This document shows positions 25,555 to 37,339 of a stretch of DNA of 64,000 nucleotides, piece by piece. Source of the DNA: Pseudisothecium myosuroides (lineage: Eukaryota > Streptophyta > Bryopsida > Hypnales > Lembophyllaceae); contig OX637296.1 of assembly GCA_951799445.1 (NCBI GenBank), forward strand, positions 3,038,001-3,102,000, in the 5' to 3' direction. Positions within the stretch are counted from its first letter, which is position 1. Each line of letters opens with the position of its first letter. Position numbers and translations under genes: made by a program. The notes under the pieces are model-generated. The model was not told the origin of the DNA, did not search any database, and was given only the letters and a program-made list of their open reading frames with translations.

Positions 25555-26014
25555 ATGAAACTTGTGATAATCAGAGGAGGCGTAATCCTTGGATTAACCT
25601 GTTCATTTGCTTACATCCAATTTGTAGCTCAGTTACAAGTCTGTGTGCGTGTTACCATGGCGCTAGTTGAGGGAACCATGACTGAATCAGTGACATCACT
25701 GGATCCGACAACTATAGCACATGGAAGTTCCGGGTCAAAAACATCCTGCACAGGAAAGACCTGTGGGGTGAGTGATTAGGCGACCAGAGGATGATGGTGA
25801 AATAATCGAACCTCTAGATGCAGCTGGTGAAGCTGCCATGGCTAGACCAACAAAAGACACTAGCTATCATCTGCCTCTCAGTGAGCGATGCAGTAATCCT
25901 ACATGTCAGCGTGGCCCCACCGATCCCTCCGAGTGCTGGGAGATTCTATTGAAATTCAAAACTCAGAACCTCCGACTCAGTGAGGATGGTTCGGTTGCCG
26001 GGGTATATATATGA
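25555..26014 (+). CDS. Possible small secreted Cys-containing protein, very uncertain
   Basis: From ATG 25,555 a hydrophobic N-terminus (MKLVIIRGGVILGL...) precedes a Ser/Thr-rich stretch ending in SCTGKTCG at 25,767, where a good GTGAGT donor begins. A second frame (25,772-26,014) carries a Cys-containing tail (ERCSNPTCQRGPTDPSECW). I could not find a well-phased acceptor to join them. It may be a small secreted peptide gene with an unresolved intron, or chance. Confidence 0.2.
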
Positions 26015-26520
26015 GTTGATCACAAGTGTCTGCAATTAATTACCACCCTGGATCGACATGTATTTGACTGGAGCCCAAATCTTGACTTCGAACAACTTTC
26101 CAGCTAGAGCTGGCCTGAGAGCAGGAAGGAACATCCGATCCTGCTGCTTGCAGCCTTGCACGTTAGTCTACGTAAAACAAAACCTTCCTTTGCGAAATTC
26201 AAAAAAATCTTGCAATGAAATGAGGTCCTGAAAATTATCAATATGCACCAGAAAAATTTGAATTCAAATTCTAATGAAGTCTTGATTCAATCCAAAGATT
26301 GCTACTTTTCTTGTAGTAAAAATTTGAGAAAAAAGAAAGAACAAATTTTTTATTTTCCATTGATATACAATGACGAACAAAAACTGAGTTCAGTTTTGAC
26401 TCACTTCCATTCACAAAACCATACCATGAACATAAGTGGGCAAAATCCAAATGTGTCCAAATGAAAGTTGTAGTATGCAGTGGTTTACTGTAAGTCACTT
26501 AGTTCAACACTAGCCCATCC
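26015..26520. other. Spacer downstream of the CHAT gene
   Basis: AT-rich sequence between the unresolved small frame and the stop codon of the minus-strand gene. It would contain that gene's 3' UTR. No polyadenylation signal was picked out. Confidence 0.35.
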
Positions 26521-28059
26521 TCACTTCAAAGGATGTTCCCTGCTAAGTATTGGATTGACTGGATTCCAATTACAAGTTGTAATACTCATAGGATGATCCT
26601 TGTTGTGAGGAGGGACATCAAATTGGTTGGCAACCATGCCCGCATAGCAATTCTCACAAAGGTCAAAGCTGTAAGGACACACATTGCAGTGCCAACGGCT
26701 TGTCAATATAGCAGAGGAGCATGGACCATCACAAATGTAATCTGATTGTGGAGGTGGTGCTGGACCAGACGAGGTTGCATAGCCAATTGAATCCTTGGTG
26801 GAGCTGCTCAGTTCTTCCCCACCATTTGCTGAGGGAAATTGTAATCCATTTCCTTCTCCACCAACTAGGTCTGCTTGAAGGGGGCTCACTGACATAGGAT
26901 GTTCCCTTGATCTGTGAGGATCCAATAAATCTTCAGGAAGGCACAGGGAAGATACTCCCCAGACATTGAATGGAGCCCACTGTCCTACTGAGTCACGGTG
27001 TGTGCGCATATGGGCGAGCATGGAGGATCGCAACGCCGAGGCAACATTCTTCCCTTGATGCAATTCCTCGTAAAAGGCCTTCATGAGCGCAACTGTCACC
27101 TCATCCTCAACCTTCCACTGTGAGGCTACGACACACGGCACCCCAGCAATCATGAATGCACGAGCAAAACTCAACTCGCCTTCAGTTGTTATCCTTCCTC
27201 TAGCGCTAAGACATGCGCTTAGGACGACGAGCTCTGCCCTCCACTCAAAGCTACTGAGGTCTTCCACCTTCAAGGCATGTGAGGCAACACTTTGCTGTGT
27301 AGAGCCACCATTTCGTCCAATTTTGGCTCTAGATCTACTGCTGGATGCACCTTGACTCGTTTCTTGAAAGCCGGGGAACTCCTTGAACATGGACTGCACA
27401 TTGAAGGGTTTGGATGTAGACATGTTTATCTGCAAGCAAGATTCTTCATCATCGGAATCGGTCCAATCTTCGTCACTGTTATCATCTAATTCCACCTTAT
27501 CCCTCTTTCTTGGTGGTACGGACGTACTTTCCTCACCAGACGAACTTGTGGCATTTGATAATGACAACGCACCAATATTTGCAGAACTTGCAGGTTCATC
27601 ACAAGTCAGGTGAAGGTTGACAATTTTCTTGAACTTGTGTTTCTCATCGATCGTCCCATGTGCTCCGATACGAACAATAGGTTGCCGAAAGCAGCTGGAA
27701 TCATTAGATGCTTTAGCAGCCCAAAATTGGAGTTGTTCCCTGGTTGCATGCCGTCCCAATAGTTTTTTCACTGCTGTTTCACCAAACAAAGTGGCAATGT
27801 GATTGACCTCATTTCCAGTCCCTTTGAGTCTTGCAAATTTATTTTTACATGCAGTGCAATTATACTCGGGATCCCCCAGTGCAATAATAGATCCAGCACA
27901 GCCTGTATAAGAATGAGAGCTTTGCAGCTCTTCCAGGCGCTCATTGCAGCTGTGTAGTACCTTCAAAGAGGGAACCAAAGAAATGGTGTGAAGCTCAATC
28001 AGATATTTTTGCGGACTTTCAGAATCTCGCAGTGCAGCAAAGGGTACCTTTGTGAACAA
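26521..28059 (-). CDS. Last exon of the CHAT gene: protease core, acidic insert and ZZ finger
   Basis: This exon is fully open for 512 codons. It starts after TTTGTCTGTTTGCAG with LFTKVPFAALRD, the usual CHAT entry strand. His and Cys motifs are 149 residues apart, about 95 more than I would expect; the extra part is acidic and serine-rich (DDNSDEDWTDSDDEES) and likely disordered. The post-Cys region keeps 'GVPCVVASQWKVED' and 'APFNVWG', typical of CHAT. 'HPMS' or 'EHPL' recurs three times near the C-terminus, possibly remnants of duplicated ZZ tails. Confidence 0.85.
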   Translation of the reverse strand: MFTKVPFAALRDSESPQKYLIELHTISLVPSLKVLHSCNERLEELQSSHSYTGCAGSIIALGDPEYNCTACKNKFARLKGTGNEVNHIATLFGETAVKKLLGRHATREQLQFWAAKASNDSSCFRQPIVRIGAHGTIDEKHKFKKIVNLHLTCDEPASSANIGALSLSNATSSSGEESTSVPPRKRDKVELDDNSDEDWTDSDDEESCLQINMSTSKPFNVQSMFKEFPGFQETSQGASSSRSRAKIGRNGGSTQQSVASHALKVEDLSSFEWRAELVVLSACLSARGRITTEGELSFARAFMIAGVPCVVASQWKVEDEVTVALMKAFYEELHQGKNVASALRSSMLAHMRTHRDSVGQWAPFNVWGVSSLCLPEDLLDPHRSREHPMSVSPLQADLVGGEGNGLQFPSANGGEELSSSTKDSIGYATSSGPAPPPQSDYICDGPCSSAILTSRWHCNVCPYSFDLCENCYAGMVANQFDVPPHNKDHPMSITTCNWNPVNPILSREHPLK

Positions 28060-31000
28060 CTGCAAACAGACAAAGTGACCCAACAATTTGATCAGTATAC
28101 AAGATCAGTAATAAGATTATGTAGGTGTACTTAAAAGTTCTAAGTACACTCCCAAAGCATCACCCAGCATGATTGGAAAATGATTGCATAAACACCTCCT
28201 TATGCAATACAAAATCGTAACTGTAAGGTTGAGAAGTGCGCACACCTCACTTGGACACAGTATCAAATTATCGTCAGGCTTCATCTTCCTCAGAATGTGG
28301 GCAATGGGCTTGATTAGCACTTCATGCAAGAAAATTAAATCCTTCATCATAGAATCACCATTATAATTGGGAAAATCTCCCTTCTCGAGATACCAGTATA
28401 AATTGTTCAATCTTTTCTTCAGGCAGAGCGGCTCCTCGACAGTTGATGATTGTGTCCCTCCTTCATGTTCTGGTTTTTTGGTCCCTTCTTCATGTTTGCC
28501 AGCACGCGCGATGCTCAATTTTCCATCCTGAAGTACAAATCAAAGAACCTATCAAAAATAGGTCACAACAATAACAAATGTAACTGGGCGGTTTAAAGAA
28601 CATGATCTAACAATATGAATGATCAGATGGGGTTGGTGTCTAAACAATTTTACTGGGTGCAAGGGTGCAATGATCTACCTGATCTATGACGTATATAGAC
28701 AACCAATTGTTCATTCCCTTGAATGAACTGTATTGTACGTAAACAGAAGGTCCTTTAAGAACAATAGCACTAAGTTTACGTATATCGTGAACGTTCCAAG
28801 CATCGTGACTCCATTGTTGGCTAAAGTTGAGCTTGTTATATGCAACTAGTTGTTGGTACAACATCACTTGTGCACACTTAGCTTCAGCATACATGAACGC
28901 ATTCCATATCCCGATTTCTATTTGTTCCGTCAGGAACAAGTCTTCTCCAGGACCATCCAGACAAATTAAACATCGAAGCCTTCTGAAGTGGTGATTTTGT
29001 AAAAACTTATATAGAATGTGGTGGTGCTCAAGTATCTCTACCCACCAGTCTTCAGTGTAGCTACTGCCAGCCATACTGTACAACCTTCTTGTAAACTGAA
29101 TAACTGCCTTCTTCCCATATTTTTCAACTGAAACATCCAAATTCAAAAAAGTTCGAATTTCATTGATAGCATCTTGAAGGGGAAGGGGATCTCCCGTATA
29201 ATTGTTTGAGTGGATGGCTCTATAACTTTCTTTCCTAAGGACATCCAGGTCATCTGTTGTACCATGCATGTAGGAGAAAAGTTGACGACTTTCTGTAAGA
29301 CTTTTGTCATAATGTTTCATAAGATACCAAGCATAGAGACGATCGATCACTTCATACAACACTGCCATTCTGCCGTTCATCCAAGCAAACAATTCCAACG
29401 TCGAAGAACTTGAAAGCTCAATGGCCTTCTCGTAGTAATGCAGTATACGTAATAAATTCACATCCTGGTGATATGCCTTTATTTGCTCATACGAACAAGA
29501 GCCTATGGTTGGAAAAATCAAAGTTGCGCGCCAGGAAGCAAGACAAGAGTAATCAAAAGTCTCTAGTTTATAATCTAACACCCCTTCGAGTCCTTCGTTG
29601 CGAGTTTTGTCGATCAATTCAACACAAGAGTTCTCATAACACTCCACTGCTTTCAGTAACCTGCAAATTGAAAAAAACATTTCAAATCAACCATTCCAGA
29701 ACTTAATTAGATATTTGAAAACTTGGTGGCTAGCTTTACGTCTTAATTAAATTCGCTCGAGTACTTTGCCAATCTGAATAATTGCAAATCACAGAAAGGA
29801 TGCACACTATTCACTGACAATACCACTCCTTTCACTCATCACCAGCTAACATGTAATTGCCAAAGTGGTTATGCAATCTCAAGCTATCCAATCTAAGTCG
29901 TGGTTGCTGCAATTATATAAGAACTTTCTATAAGTAAGTCAGGGTTGAATATTGCTCGTGATGAACATTTCTTACTCTCCATTCTTTGCGAACTCAAGAT
30001 TCTTCATCCTCAGCTGCCATATCCGAGATAGGGTGGTATTCCCACCAAATAATTTGACATCCAACTCTTGAAACATATTGAGTAGTTCGTTGGATGAGAA
30101 TGCATTGCGTTTGTCAGTCAAAATCTCATAGTACTTGGCACAAATCTTAGCCGTTATTTGAGTTTGTAGAACTTTCTTTGGGAGTTTCTTGGCCGTACCA
30201 GCCTCGTGAAAAGTCTTGATTATGTACTTGCGAAGGACTTTTGCCGCATCATCAGGCCTTTGGAGGTGTCCTAAACACTGAACTTCTACCCTCACGTGTC
30301 TATAAATTGTCCATATGGTGCAGCCCGTCCTGAGAAGCGTTGATCAAATACCTGCTTTGCTTGTCTAATGAAGGGTAGAGCAGCTTCATGATTCCAACAC
30401 GCGATGTACAAGTTGTAGAGGAATGTCAATAAACGGTCCTCACTGACCCAATCCTCCTCCTTCCGAAACGTTCCACCAAATGCTTTGACAACTTCATCCT
30501 TCACACCAGGATATTCCGAGACAGAATAGTGATATCTTCCAACAAATAACAGAGACAAGGCAGAAAATCTTACTGCAACATCTTCTACATCACGTGAAGC
30601 TGCATATTGACGATATACTGTGACTATTATCCTGGTTATCTCAGCCCTTAAATCCAATGCTTTCTTTATTTGTTTTTTTCTGAATTCGTATATATTAGCT
30701 AGAGGCATGCTTGCCCACACCACTAGCCAGTCACAAGCCTCAACTTGCTCAACTTCTGAGCTTTGCACTCTTATGATCTTCAAGATCTCTCTACACCACT
30801 CATATTCAAAAATGGCAGCCTCCCATTGGTAAGACTCTAGAAATGAACTTCCCCTGTTCCCGTGCCAACGAAACGCCATATGAAGGTGGACTGGCAACTG
30901 ATGCAAATGGTGCTCAAAACCCACTTGAGATTGAACCAACATGATCTACAAAACAACAAAATGCGTGGTGTTAGTTTCAACTTTAGATAGCTTTGCTTTT

Positions 31001-34000
31001 GTGAAATTGCTTGTTGTGATGTTGATCTTCATTCATCAAAGAATATGTTCCTCACACTCAGCGACACAGAGATCAAATTTAACACCCTTGACAAATACGA
31101 AGATTTTTACTTTTTAGTATACCTCAAATACAAGCAGAATAATAAGGTGCACAATTCTTTAAATTCAAAACTACACCTGACAATGTCATTATGTCAATCC
31201 TATCAAAATGCATACTAACATGATGTAAGTAGGAGAAACAATGTAAGACCACACTATATAGTGTTCCAATCATCACAATGCAACTTCCTAACATAGTGAG
31301 ATTCCGCATTACAATTAAATTTAAAATAGAGTTGTATTGTGAATATATTCTACTAACATTTGGGAACACTTTTGGTCAACCAACATAATTAACTGAGATA
31401 AACGGAAGGTTCAATAGTCTTCTTGTGCTTACATGTTCCTTATCAAATCTAACTTGAGGTGGCAAAATTTCATTTATCAACTTAAAGGCATTCTTGTTAT
31501 TAAAACATTACATTCAATTAATGTTTTGTGAGTGATGTACCTTGTCAATGTCGTCATTGACCACTCGTATACATCCAAATCTAGATGGCAACTTTTCCGC
31601 GGTCCCATTTCTGTAATAGTCATTGACAAACAAAAATTTGTAGCTTATTGCACTTTAGAAACATGGCTCAAGAGCATGGCAAAAATGAAAATTAATGTAG
31701 ATTAGTAGCTAGATTGCCCAAGTGGCAAGTGCAAGACAATTGAACGCTTCTTCAAGTAGGTAATGAAAAGTTGCACTCAACTTACCCATGTTCATTATCA
31801 ACCGTAGAACTTCTTTCACATAGCTCGGCCAAAATCCCCATCTGATCTCTACAACAATGTAGCCATTCACTTGCTTGTCTTGCAAGCAATGGACTTCCTT
31901 GTTGGACGTGCCTGGTTTTAAGCAGTTCCTCTAGGACAGTAATCGCCTCTTCAAACTTTTGAAGCTTCATCAACAGATCAGCTTCACAGCGGAGATAATC
32001 ATAATCACAGCAAAAATAGTCATCATCTGAACAAGTCATCTCTGGACGATCAACACTGGAGCATGATCCAATGGGTCCTTCTTTTAGCCTCTTCGATTCA
32101 CGCAGCCAGTGCAAAGCAGTCTCATAATTCCAGGCTCGATGATGACCAAAGTACAACCAGAAACATGAATGGCGTTTACTTGAGTTACTATCTGTGCCAC
32201 AAGCTTTATTCCCATCTGGAACATGAGATGGCTGATTGAAAACTTCACCAAAGCCCTCAAACAACACTGCAGCAAGATTGAAATAGTAACCATGTAACAA
32301 AAACTTGTGAGGTGAACCCATTTGATGACTGGCTAAAGAAAGTAAGTCCACCCACATTGTGCGCGCTTTTTCAAACCTCCTTGTATGATAGTGATAAAAA
32401 TTTGCCAAAGTAAGATTGCACCATGATAACAGCCAGTTATATGTCTGTTTTTCAACATCTCTAACTGTGAGCTTCAATAATTCCCTCATCCGCTCGTACC
32501 AATATGTTGCTGCTTCCCAATCATGACTTTCCTGTGCTGTTTCCCCTCGTAGTCCATGAGCTTGCAAGACACCAAATTGTATAACCGGCAATTTTTGTAA
32601 CTCATTGCGAAGGGGAATGTCACCTCCTCGCACCAGACCTAGCTGTTCAATTAGCAGATACAAAGACTCTTCTCAGCACTGTCAAATTTACTTGATTTCA
32701 ACTACGCTGAACTTCTGCCAGCTTCAGTACTATGCTATTGAGCACATACATTCTGATAAAATGATTCCTAAACAGGTTCACATCAAGGTCTAATAATATG
32801 ACTCGGTTATCTATATCAACATAGTTCTAGGGTCGTTGCAAGAAAGGGCGTTCAGTTTTTGTAGTGTTTTTCACAGTACTTTTTTTTTTTTTGTTTGGGA
32901 GTACTTTATAATTAGATATTTTTTTTTTAAATGTGAAAAAAATGTTTAATGTATACACCTTTAAGAAGAAAGAACCTTAGGAAGGAAAAGCACAGAAAAA
33001 TTCTCTAAGTAGGAAAACTAGAAAAGTGCAAAATCTCATGAAAATAGGTACTTTCATTGTAGTTTCACATTTTAATTTGTAAAAAATAGAAAAAATAATT
33101 TTTAAAAAAACTAAAAATTGAACGTTTGGAAACAGTTCATAGTGATGAGATTTTACCAAAAGATTGATTTTAGAACCATCTTCATTGTTCAAATTTTGCA
33201 CACAATGGAAGTGTTGTTTGCACTCATGTGTATGACACAAAATAATATATTTTTAGAATTCCTTTGGTAGGAATATGTTTTCCTACTATGCAAATAGACC
33301 ATGAAAATTTCAGCTCCAGATCGTTAAATTTGGAGACTCCAAATGTAGTAGACCCCCCTAAACCTCATAGTGTGACAAGTAAACAAAAATAACTTTGAAA
33401 TATAAAATGATTTTTTTTAATTTCTAAAAAATAAGGGGTTTGATTACCATCAAATTAGACATCTCCAATAAAAATTTCAAGTTCATAAAGTTTATGCTTC
33501 AAAACTTATAGAGGATGACAAGAAAGTCACTTTTACTATGTGACAATAAATAGGACAAGCATTTCTTGCAATGACCCTCAAGAGAAGTATTAATCATCTT
33601 ACCCAACTTCCAAGAGGACAAGGCGTTGCCTTCAGCATAGGATGAGACAGTGGAGTCTGACGAAATGTAAATTGCCTGGATAATATGCTGGTAGTCAATA
33701 CTTGAACAACTTAGGCCCCTTTACACTAGCCAACGCAGAACCAATTTTCTTAATTGTTGACTCAGAGAAATTGAGGAGAACTCAAAGTTGACACTCCTTG
33801 TGCATTACACCATAAATAGTCCAAAACACCTGTGGGAGGTAAATTGGCGTGGACGAAAACTACCACAGAATTTGATGGCATTTTAGATTTTGAATTTCAT
33901 CTTAAGAAAATCTTAAGGACAACAGTTGAAAGGAGGCTGAATAACTGTTATCGTTACAAGATTAAGATTGAGGAGTAAAACTTTCATGAACACCAGAATT

Positions 34001-35344
34001 TGTGTATCTGCACTTATCCATTATTCATTGACACCAAAGGCAACCTAAAGGCAGTACTGTGGATTATAGTCTCTAAAATTGGCAAGTCAAATGGAGATAG
34101 AAACTTACAACTCATCAGGTTCAGAACCTTTGAGTTGGGATTCTCTTTCATAACCCTTCGCTTGTCTTTCATAAACCTTTGCTTGGTCGAAATTGCCGTT
34201 GCATTCCTCTCTTCTACTCAACTGCGAGTAACAAGCAGATTGTACGCGAATTCTAAGAGGTTCTAGTCCATGCTCCCTGTCCTGAAGATCCTCTAGTGTC
34301 TGTATTGCTTCTTCAAACTTTTCAACCTTTATCAACAATTCAGCTTTGGAAAGACGAAGAATATGCCTATACCCATCCACCCCTGCATGCGGCCAGTGCC
34401 GATCTGCTTCTTGAATCCATTCCAAACCAACTTCAAACCTCCCCAAGTATTGGTAGTCAACACTCAACAAGAGACAAAGTTGGGACTCTGCTTCATCGTC
34501 ACCGCAACCCACAAAGTTAGCAAATTTCTGTACTGCTTCAATTCTAGCAGGCTCATTACTCACTGCACGCCCCCACTCGTACTGAGCCGTGTAACAATAA
34601 GTCACACAAACCTGCACGAGAGAATCCCCCAGGAAGGATCCAATGCCATTATCTGCACCAAGGTCCCGTCAGATAAGTCAGTTTATCATAACTTCTCAGA
34701 TACGCATTCTACATGCCTATTGCAATGAACTGTACACTGGAATTAGACAATGAAATCTCCTACTATCAATCAAGACATGTCAAAACAAAATTTCAAGACT
34801 GTAATAAGTACGCACTTGTGGGAAGTGGGTTGTCGCCCCGAGGCCAAAACGAGCTTCCAAGTATCCATGTGACACAGCGTAGCACCTCCTTCCGCATATC
34901 CATCGCTTTTTGGAGCATAACTGAATCACTGCTGCCTAATTATTGATACAGCTTTGCCAAAGGCAAGTCCGCCCATGCCAGCAGAAGATCAAAATCCTGC
35001 TCCTCAACGTGCACTGGAACTAGTTTTCTCAAATCTTCGGATATCATAGTCCTACAAGTCTCGAATTTGGCCATGGCTGTCTTCCAATCACCTCGTTCTT
35101 GAGCAGCTCTTCCTTCGCTGTTCTCCGACTGTAACACCGCAACAAATCGTTCCGGTAGTAATTGCGCCGGCAACTTTTGTAGGCGATATGCCAAGTCGGT
35201 TTCTTGAGGCACCAGAGCTCTCCATGTGAAAACATCGATGAGAGACGGTGGTGAAGACGACGTTGAGGCAGTCGATTGAGGAAGACAGTGCACGGTGACA
35301 AGGTTAACCGCAGGATAGACTGGATACGTCGCCCACTCTACCAT
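26521..35344 (-). CDS. TPR-like / CHAT caspase-like protease / ZZ zinc-finger protein, nine exons, two lesions
   Basis: Exons read by eye: 34,816-35,344; 34,109-34,652; 33,603-33,675; 31,786-32,642; 31,541-31,610; 29,976-30,945; 28,679-29,660; 28,246-28,527; 26,521-28,059. All have GT-AG borders and agreeing phases, giving about 1,948 residues. Three related TPR-like modules are marked by DW(E/K)xA and 'WAxxPLAxxY' (residues 100-135 and in exons 4 and 6). The CHAT domain in exons 8-9 has the catalytic His in RIGAHGTID (residue 1,570; 27,658-27,660) and Cys in VVLSACLSARG (residue 1,719; 27,211-27,213). A ZZ finger follows at 1,878-1,926 (YICDGPC, WHCNVC, DLCENC, HNKDH). CHAT proteins are clan CD cysteine proteases related to caspases and separase. 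Lesions are TAA at 34,940-34,942 (codon 135) and a 1-nt loss near 30,293. It may be a young pseudogene, or an active gene in an imperfect assembly. Confidence 0.8.
32829..33578. mobile_element. TIR element, GGGTCRTTGCAAGAAA family, in intron 3
   Basis: It begins AGGGTCGTTGCAAGAAA and ends TTTCTTGCAATGACCCT, 17-bp TIRs with one mismatch. It fills 750 bases of the 960-base intron between exons 3 and 4 of the CHAT gene and stops 24 bases from the exon 3 donor. Related copies are at 1-717 and 61,379-62,118. Non-coding. Confidence 0.7.
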
Positions 35345-36389
35345 TGTGATTCTTGATGCACGGGCTCAAGATGCCGCCTGGATTCGGTAAGCTCAAGAGT
35401 CAAAGATTCTAATTATACAACAGAGAATACATTCATGCACCCCAATTTAGAAATTGATCACAAGCTTGCAGAACCTTTTCACAGGAATGAACTGTCCAAG
35501 CAATGTACGTACTATGTTTAACCACTTACATAACATCGGGGAACAGCATCAGTTTCGTCGAAGCAAACGAAATAATAAGCGAAAATCGTAATGGCAAGTA
35601 GTAACAATTACATAATCCGGTAATCCTATCTGAACAAAGCCAGCATCGCTACAGCATCAAGGCTTCTCTCGTAACACTCGCTCTGCCCCCGGCTTGACAA
35701 AGCACCCATTCCAATACATCAAATATTTGAGCGGCAAATTCAAGGAGCGAGAATACTGTATGTACCCTAGACTTCCATACGGTAAGCAGCTCTCAGGTCT
35801 TCGCAGATATTGTCTGACTCTCGCAGATTCTGCATATCTTGCACATTGGACTGCACGCAACATCTTACCATAACCTACTCGCCGCTAGCGCGGCTCATCG
35901 GTTATCTAATAAACGTCTGCCTCCACGGTTTTGCTAGGAGGGCCAACATCATGACAATTACCGTAACCCTCACGCCAGCCGCACCCCATCTGATCGAGCC
36001 TTGGCTTCAGATTGAACGATGCACTCCCCAAAATCGGCACGATTACGGGAGCCTACAAAACATGGATTAATCAGAAGCGCATGCTGCTTCACAGCTCCAC
36101 CCTAAACCCCAAATGAAAACACGTTTAGTGCAGACTGCAGAGGTATGCTGTAAGCACCCCCGAACCCGTACCCTGTCTAAAACCTTCTTCATCACTCGGT
36201 GTACTGTACATCTGCAGAATCAATATGTACCTACGTGAAGAAACGATTTTGAACATCTAAGAAAAAAAATTTGCCCCTTCATAACTTTTGCATACTAGAG
36301 TTATTCGCAAAGTTTGTCATGTCTTCGTAAGCGGGTGTCAGAGGAAGGTTTAACTAAGAACAGTCCAAAAGAAACACTGCACCAAATTC
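35345..36389. promoter_or_regulatory. Upstream region of the CHAT gene, with a Helitron-like end
   Basis: No gene is recognised. It would contain the promoter of the minus-strand CHAT gene. I did not find a convincing TATA box. A Helitron-like 3' end occupies 35,871-35,909. Confidence 0.35.
35871..35909 (+). mobile_element. Helitron-like 3' end
   Basis: The palindrome GCCGCTAGCGCGGC at 35,881-35,894 is followed by an 11-nt spacer and CTAA at 35,906-35,909, then T. It is the same terminus as the inverted one at 13,195-13,233. The body would lie to the left, towards or including the CHAT gene; the 5' end was not located. Confidence 0.6.
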
Positions 36390-36681
36390 CATTAGACCTC
36401 AGTTTTGGTGCTCCTAGGAGTTTAGTTCCGTATTTATTTATTTATTTTTTTTAAATTTTTAAATTTTTAAATATTTTTTTAAGACTGAAAAAAAAAAAAA
36501 AAAAAAAAAAAAACTTTTTCTTTTTTTTCTCGTATATTTCGTTTCCTACACCACTGTTGCAGCAGAAACTGCTACGCGGAAATAGGGGAAAAACTAATTT
36601 TTTTGCAAAAAATAAATAAATTTCAGGGTCCTGTGGAGGCCTGTGGAGCAACCCTCCGGAAGGCCCAGATTTTCTCTAATG
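36390..36681. mobile_element. Small TIR element, CATTAGAGAAAA family, second copy
   Basis: The right half ('gtttcctacaccactgttgc', then 'cccagattttctctaatg') matches 5,560-5,703 closely. The left end CATTAGACCTCAG is only partly like the expected terminus, so that edge is uncertain. Contains long A and T tracts. Confidence 0.55.
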
Positions 36682-36801
36682 TTGATAAAAGGAAGTAGTA
36701 CACAGAATCAAAGGATAAATTTAGCTTTTCAACAACTCATTTACAACTAAACCCTGATAAGCACCTAACAACCTAACCAACACAACGGAGCAAGAGCCAC
36801 A

Positions 36802-37300
36802 TCAAGACACAAAGATCGGACTGAAACTGCAAGGAGATTGAGAGGCCACAGGCCAGAGTCCATACGGTCCAAATGCAGACATGTCAATCAAGGCCGACAA
36901 AACTAGAGCTTCATTATGTAAAGGCGCCCACTTTGCGGAGAGCCAGGTCCCATCGCATTTGCTTATGGGATCGTTCTCCAAAGAAATTAGTTTGAAGCCA
37001 AATGCTATCAAACCTCTTAAAGAAGGTCGCTTCCTTGTTGGAATATAACGCACGTAGCTTCGTGGGCTTAAGCCAAGCTACCTTTGCATGGTCAGTGAAC
37101 GCCTCCCAGAGCACTTGCTCCAGTCTCCTAGAAGACCAAGCAATATGGTCAAAACAAATAGCATTACGATCCAACCATCGTCCCATGTTTTTTCCAGACT
37201 CCAGTTCATAGTCTAGCATTGCACATACTTTACGATTAACTCTAGTGTCTCCAAATGTTGCAGTCTTTGCTGCGTTGAAACCTCCTTTCACAACCAACAA
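36802..37300 (-). other. Unassigned reading frames
   Basis: Two overlapping minus-strand frames (36,914-37,300 with 128 codons and 36,802-37,053 with 83 codons) read like one protein fragment broken by a frameshift ('FDSIWLQTNFFG' into 'FGFKLISLENDP'). I do not recognise the family. It could be a decayed retroelement piece. No start context or splice signals stand out. Confidence 0.25.
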
Positions 37301-37339
37301 AAAAATATGAAAATTTAACCAGTCTAATATTAGCAGCTA

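Noticed and set aside
25417..25779. RALF-type peptide gene
   Set aside because: A hydrophobic start and some Cys are present, but the YISY-type motif and RALF Cys spacing are absent.
26521..35344. TPR-CHAT gene as part of a CRISPR type III-E (Craspase) system
   Set aside because: There is no CRISPR array or Cas protein in the window, the gene has nine spliceosomal introns and a eukaryotic ZZ finger. Only the TPR-CHAT pairing is shared.
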